From positions 1 to 9,428 of the forward strand of contig CASGVX010000066.1 in NCBI GenBank assembly GCA_949346185.1: DNA of 9,428 nucleotides. The letters run 5' to 3'. A model generated the notes under the pieces. The model did not search any database and was not told the origin of the DNA. It was given only the letters and a program-made list of their open reading frames with translations. Below are positions 6,784 through 9,428 of the stretch, piece by piece (position 1 is the stretch's first letter; the number at the start of each line of letters is the position of its first letter). A program made the position numbers and the translations under genes. The stretch comes from an uncultured Lachnospiraceae bacterium. GTDB lineage: Bacteria; Bacillota; Clostridia; Lachnospirales; Lachnospiraceae.

Positions 6784-7572
6784 TTAGCAGTTCTTGAAGT
6801 CAACAACCTTTACCTTCTGATCCTTGGGAGCCAGGAAGTTGCCCATGCCTGCCTTTTGATCCTCTGTCTCGAAGCAGTCGCCGAAAAGCTTCTCTTCGAT
6901 TACCACCGCCTCGTCAATGCTTACCTGAAGGCCGTCATTGATCGCCTTCTTGCAGTTGCGCACTGCGATGGGCGCCTGCATGGCGATTCCGGCAGCCATC
7001 TTCTTGGCAGCGGGCAGAAGTTCCTCCTGAGGATATACGGCATTGACCAAGCCAATGCGGTACGCCTCGTCCGCCTTGATATTTCTTGCCGTATAAATCA
7101 ACTGCTTTGCCATGCCGGGGCTTACCAGGCGGGCAAGCCTCTGGGTGCCGCCAAATCCCGGCGTAATGCCAAGGCCAACTTCCGGCTGGCCAAACATAGC
7201 GTTATCTGAACAGATGCGGATATCGCAACTCATGGAAATCTCGCATCCGCCGCCCAGAGCAAATCCATTTACGGCAGCGATGACAGGGATGGGGAAGGAC
7301 TCCAATTTCAGGAATACGTCATTTCCCTTCTTTCCGAAAGCCTCGCCCTCCGCCTTTGTCAGCGTGCTCATCTCTCCAATGTCGGCGCCTGCCACGAAAG
7401 ACTTTTCCCCTGCGCCTGTCAGAATCAAGCAGCGCACCGTATCCAGATCCACTGCATCCAGCGTAGCGCTCAGTTCGTCCAGCACCTGGCTATTCAGCGC
7501 ATTCAGCGCCTTGGGACGGTTAATTGTAATGGTAGCCACCGCTCCATCAACTTCATATAAAATGAAATCCAT
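6784..7572 (-). CDS. crt: 3-hydroxybutyryl-CoA dehydratase (crotonase)
   Basis: Crotonase dehydrates 3-hydroxybutyryl-CoA to crotonyl-CoA. The 262-residue protein has the full enoyl-CoA hydratase core: FVAGADIGEM (59-68) and NGFALGGGCE (102-111) form the oxyanion hole. The two catalytic glutamates are Glu111 and Glu131, the latter in FGQPEVGLGI. PGFGGTQRL (138-146) follows as usual. The presence of both glutamates supports a hydratase rather than an isomerase. The tail APKDQKVKVVDFKNC is lysine-rich. The second ATG of an ATGATG pair (7572) is chosen because it lies 7 nt from AAGGAG (7580-7585) and gives the usual MDFILYE start; the first ATG (7575) adds one Met. It is preceded by a 243-bp gap after thl, the widest in the operon. 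Confidence 0.96.
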   Translation of the reverse strand: MDFILYEVDGAVATITINRPKALNALNSQVLDELSATLDAVDLDTVRCLILTGAGEKSFVAGADIGEMSTLTKAEGEAFGKKGNDVFLKLESFPIPVIAAVNGFALGGGCEISMSCDIRICSDNAMFGQPEVGLGITPGFGGTQRLARLVSPGMAKQLIYTARNIKADEAYRIGLVNAVYPQEELLPAAKKMAAGIAMQAPIAVRNCKKAINDGLQVSIDEAVVIEEKLFGDCFETEDQKAGMGNFLAPKDQKVKVVDFKNC

Positions 7573-7585
7573 CATCTCTCTCCTT

Positions 7586-7732
7586 TTAAGTTTCATTTTT
7601 CAATGTTGCTTCATAAATTTGTAAAACCATGGGAAGAACGCTGTCTATGCGTTCTTCCATGCGCATCAGCCTGCAATGCAAACCGTAGAAACTCTCGCAT
7701 GTCACCGTGACCCTTTCGCCAAGTTCATGCAA
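7586..7732 (-). CDS. Possible small ORF between thl and crt
   Basis: A frame open from the TGA at 7739-7741 ends with TAA at 7586-7588, touching the crt ribosome binding site (7580-7585). This is typical operon spacing and suggests translational coupling. From a TTG at 7732 it would encode 48 residues, including ESFYGLHCRLMRMEERIDSV; the first ATG (7666) gives 26. Neither start has a good ribosome binding site. The product is charged and looks helical (MEERIDSVLPMVLQIYEATL) with two cysteines in the N-terminal half. I do not recognise a family. It overlaps the hairpin at 7628-7661, so it could be a coupled leader peptide, the tail of a decayed gene, or chance. Confidence 0.3.
   Translation of the reverse strand: MHELGERVTVTCESFYGLHCRLMRMEERIDSVLPMVLQIYEATLKNET
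7623..7661 (-). terminator. Terminator-like hairpin between thl and crt (possible attenuator)
   Basis: GGAAGAACGC and GCGTTCTTCC form a perfect 10-bp stem with a 7-nt loop. It extends to about 13 bp through flanking CATG arms with one bulged G. In the minus-strand RNA the stem is followed by G and then UUUU (7623-7626). The stem is strong but the U-run is short, so partial termination or 3'-end protection of a thl transcript is more likely than full termination. The crt-to-etfA genes show no separate strong promoter in this gap. Confidence 0.55.
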
Positions 7733-7815
7733 AACGCTTCAGCATTTTCAATCTATGAAATACAGCTGTCCTTGCACGGCATCACATGCCATATATCTTA
7801 GAACAATTTTTCTTG

Positions 7816-9000
7816 TTATTTTTCTACGATCGTGGAGCAGCCCATGCCGCCGCCGATACACAGAGTGGCAAGTCCCTTCTGGCCTGCCTCCATCTGATGA
7901 AGCAGCGTTACCAGGATACGGCATCCTGAAGCGCCCACGGGATGTCCCAGAGCAATGGCTCCGCCCTTCTTATTCACTTTGGACATATCGAAGTTCAAAT
8001 CTCTTGCAACTGCCACAGACTGTGCAGCAAATGCCTCATTTGCCTCCACGACATCAATATCATCAATCGTCAGGCCTGTCTTCTCAAACAATTTCTTCGT
8101 AGATGCCACAGGACCCACGCCCATGATAGATGGGTCAACGCCGCCCAGCGCACCGCCCACGAAAGTAGCCATAGGAGTCACGCCCAGTTCTTTCGCCTTC
8201 TCCTCGCTCATTACCACGATGGCAGCCGCACCGTCATTGATGCCGGACGCGTTGCCTGCAGTCACCAAGCCACCCTCCTTGCCAGAGCAGCACTTCAAGT
8301 TAGAAAGGCTCTCTGCCGTGGTTCCAGCGCGGGGACCCTCATCCGTATCAAAGATAATCGGCTCCTTCGTCTTTCTGTTCACGCCAGTCTGAACCGGTAC
8401 AATCTCATCCTTGAATCCGCCGTTATTAATGGCTGCCTCGCACTTCTGCTGGCTGCTTGCAGCGAACTCGTCCAGTTCTTCCCTGGTCAGTCCCCACTTC
8501 TCTGCCACATTCTCGGCAGTAATCATCATGTGATACTGATTGAAGGCATCCCACAATGCATCATTCACCATGGTATCCACCAACTTGCCATTGTTCATGC
8601 GGTATCCATAGCGACCCTGCATCATAGCGTAAGGAGCCATGGACATGTTCTCCATACCGCCTGCCACCACGATGTCCGCATCCCCTGTCTGAATCATCTG
8701 GGCAGCCATATTTACGCAGTTCAGACCAGATCCGCATACCACATTCACAGTAACTGCAGGAGTCTCGATCGGCAGACCGGCCTTGATGGAAGCCTGACGT
8801 GCCACATTCTGCCCCAGTCCGGCCTGGATAACGCATCCCATGTATACGTGATCCACCTGATCCTTAGGTACGCCAGCCCTCTTGAGAGCCTCCTCGATTA
8901 CCACTGAACCAAGTACCGGTGCCGGAGTCGTGCTGAGCCCTCCGCCCATCTTGCCGATCGCAGTACGGCAAGCGCCTGCTAATACAACTTTCTTTGCCAT
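7816..9000 (-). CDS. thl: Acetyl-CoA C-acetyltransferase (thiolase)
   Basis: Thiolase condenses two acetyl-CoA to acetoacetyl-CoA, the entry step of the pathway. The 394-residue length is standard. The nucleophile Cys89 lies in NVVCGSGLNC. The other catalytic elements are EANEAFAAQ, GGAIALGHPVGASG (His about 353) and LCIGGGMGCS (Cys about 381). GGMENMSMAPY and TAGNASGINDGAAA are also typical of biosynthetic-type thiolases. The first position of the operon and the neighbours fix the biosynthetic role. The ATG at 9000 follows AAGGAGG (9012-9018) by 11 nt. A promoter lies about 200 bp upstream, with Rex-like operators, so redox control through NADH/NAD+ is likely. Confidence 0.97.
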   Translation of the reverse strand: MAKKVVLAGACRTAIGKMGGGLSTTPAPVLGSVVIEEALKRAGVPKDQVDHVYMGCVIQAGLGQNVARQASIKAGLPIETPAVTVNVVCGSGLNCVNMAAQMIQTGDADIVVAGGMENMSMAPYAMMQGRYGYRMNNGKLVDTMVNDALWDAFNQYHMMITAENVAEKWGLTREELDEFAASSQQKCEAAINNGGFKDEIVPVQTGVNRKTKEPIIFDTDEGPRAGTTAESLSNLKCCSGKEGGLVTAGNASGINDGAAAIVVMSEEKAKELGVTPMATFVGGALGGVDPSIMGVGPVASTKKLFEKTGLTIDDIDVVEANEAFAAQSVAVARDLNFDMSKVNKKGGAIALGHPVGASGCRILVTLLHQMEAGQKGLATLCIGGGMGCSTIVEK

Positions 9001-9016
9001 AGTTTCTAAATCCTCC

Positions 9017-9196
9017 TTATATGATTAATTTAGCGGCAGAACTGTCCCACCCATCTAAATAGCATAGTACAATACTGCCATTTACATTACTTGTACCTCT
9101 TCTGCCCACTGTGAATAGCAACGAAACTGACATGCCGCCTTCAGTAGCGCCGCCATACGAAAAGGGCATAAAGTATATTCAGAGTAATGCACTCCC
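9017..9196 (-). other. Long 5' leader of the thl operon with short open frames
   Basis: About 195 nt separate the predicted transcription start (near 9196) from the thl ATG. The leader is open in several frames. One frame runs from an ATG at 9169 for 50 codons (beginning MPFSYGGATEGGMSV) and stops at 9017-9019 inside the thl ribosome binding site. A second minus-strand frame and a plus-strand frame (9063-9202) are also open. The 9169 ATG has no ribosome binding site. Inverted repeat GTACAA/TTGTAC (9067-9072, 9091-9096) could form a stem. I see no known riboswitch. It may be a structured leader or an interspersed repeat rather than a gene. Confidence 0.35.
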
Positions 9197-9214
9197 TTGT
9201 TAATAATATATCAA
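9197..9214. promoter_or_regulatory. Rex-type operator overlapping the thl -10 box
   Basis: TTGTTAATAATATATCAA fits the clostridial Rex consensus TTGTTAA-N4-TTAACAA at 12 of the 14 specified positions; the left half-site is perfect. It covers the -10 box and the likely start point, where binding would block polymerase. Rex is the NADH/NAD+-sensing repressor known to control thl and crt operons in Clostridium acetobutylicum. Binding here is inferred. Confidence 0.6.
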
Positions 9215-9231
9215 ATCCACCAGATTATCAA
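9203..9231 (-). promoter_or_regulatory. Promoter of the thl-crt-hbd-bcd-etfBA operon
   Basis: TTGATA (9226-9231) and TATTAT (9203-9208) are spaced exactly 17 bp on the minus strand, each one base or two from the sigma-A consensus. It is the best promoter match upstream of thl. The -10 box is covered by a Rex-like operator. Confidence 0.8.
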
Positions 9232-9428
9232 GTATTTTTCGTCGTTTGCTTGTGAAAATCGTCAAAATATCATAGGGATTGTTCAGAAAAAATCTCACTG
9301 TAAAAAACCCCATCAAAATAGTTCCCAATCCTATCATAAATCTAGGGGAATGCACCAGATTGTTCTAACAATTGATGCAGCACATAATATTTTCCGCTTG
9401 GTACTTGGGAAATTGTGGCTGTTTTTAT
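9232..9428. other. AT-rich region upstream of the thl promoter, no gene recognised
   Basis: About 200 bp to the right edge hold no coding region I can support. Two minus-strand frames enter from the edge and stop within about 30 codons, and a short plus-strand frame leaves it, all unrecognised. Besides the Rex-like dyad it contains ATTGTT-CT-AACAAT (9359-9372), a perfect 6-bp palindrome with a 2-base centre. T-runs follow GGGG and GAGA on the minus strand, but no stable stem precedes them. Confidence 0.4.
9250..9267. promoter_or_regulatory. Second Rex-like dyad upstream of the thl promoter
   Basis: TTGTGAAAATCGTCAAAA fits the general Rex consensus TTGTGAA-N4-TTCACAA at 12 of 14 positions, with one perfect half-site. 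It is centred 53 bp (about five helical turns) from the first site and lies upstream of the -35 box. AT-rich sequence makes chance matches easier, so support is weaker than for the first site. Confidence 0.35.

Noticed and set aside
7942..8907. A 321-codon open frame on the plus strand opposite thl
   Set aside because: It is antisense to a full-length, motif-complete thiolase gene, is rich in His, Leu, Cys and Ser as antisense frames are, and has no recognisable domain.
9350..9428. A gene starting at the ATG at 9350 and leaving the right edge on the plus strand
   Set aside because: The GGGGA before it has no spacer, the peptide is not recognisable, and about 26 open codons occur easily by chance.
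9343..9428. The C-terminus of a minus-strand gene entering from the right edge
   Set aside because: Two frames are open for about 28-30 codons, but neither shows a known motif and no terminator clearly follows.

Overview
The window looks like a chromosomal segment from an anaerobic, low-to-moderate GC Clostridia, most likely a gut Lachnospiraceae (Roseburia, Coprococcus, Dorea or Blautia-like). This is judged from the protein sequences, the strong AAGGAGG-type ribosome binding sites, the sigma-A promoters and the gene order. No taxonomic search was possible.

The right two thirds (about 2537-9231, minus strand) is the central butyryl-CoA operon, in transcription order thl (thiolase), crt (crotonase), hbd (3-hydroxybutyryl-CoA dehydrogenase), bcd (butyryl-CoA dehydrogenase), etfB, etfA. 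Together these turn two acetyl-CoA into butyryl-CoA. The last step is coupled by the Bcd-EtfAB complex to ferredoxin reduction by flavin-based electron bifurcation. A good promoter (TTGATA-17-TATTAT) lies about 200 bp upstream of thl, and a strong intrinsic terminator follows etfA. The promoter -10 box is overlapped by a dyad that fits the clostridial Rex (NADH/NAD+ sensor) operator at 12 of 14 positions. A second Rex-like dyad lies 53 bp further upstream. The terminal enzymes (butyryl-CoA:acetate CoA-transferase, or Ptb/Buk) are not in the window.

The left third holds three other genes. A divergent pair comes first: the 5' part of an aconitase-superfamily hydratase of the YbhJ type (minus strand, running off the left edge) and a SanA/YdcF-like DUF218 membrane-anchored protein (plus strand), each with a recognisable promoter in the 293-bp gap. 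A small YunG-like protein gene (minus strand) follows, convergent with the sanA-like gene and downstream of the operon terminator.

No mobile element, CRISPR array, tRNA, rRNA or clearly new multi-gene system is visible. The points worth a second look are regulatory. They are the twin Rex-like sites, the long thl leader (open in several frames and perhaps a repeat), stem-loops in every operon junction except etfB-etfA, and a short unexplained reading frame between thl and crt that ends exactly at the crt ribosome binding site and contains a terminator-like hairpin. A hydratase leader with a hairpin and a 16-codon upstream frame completes the list.
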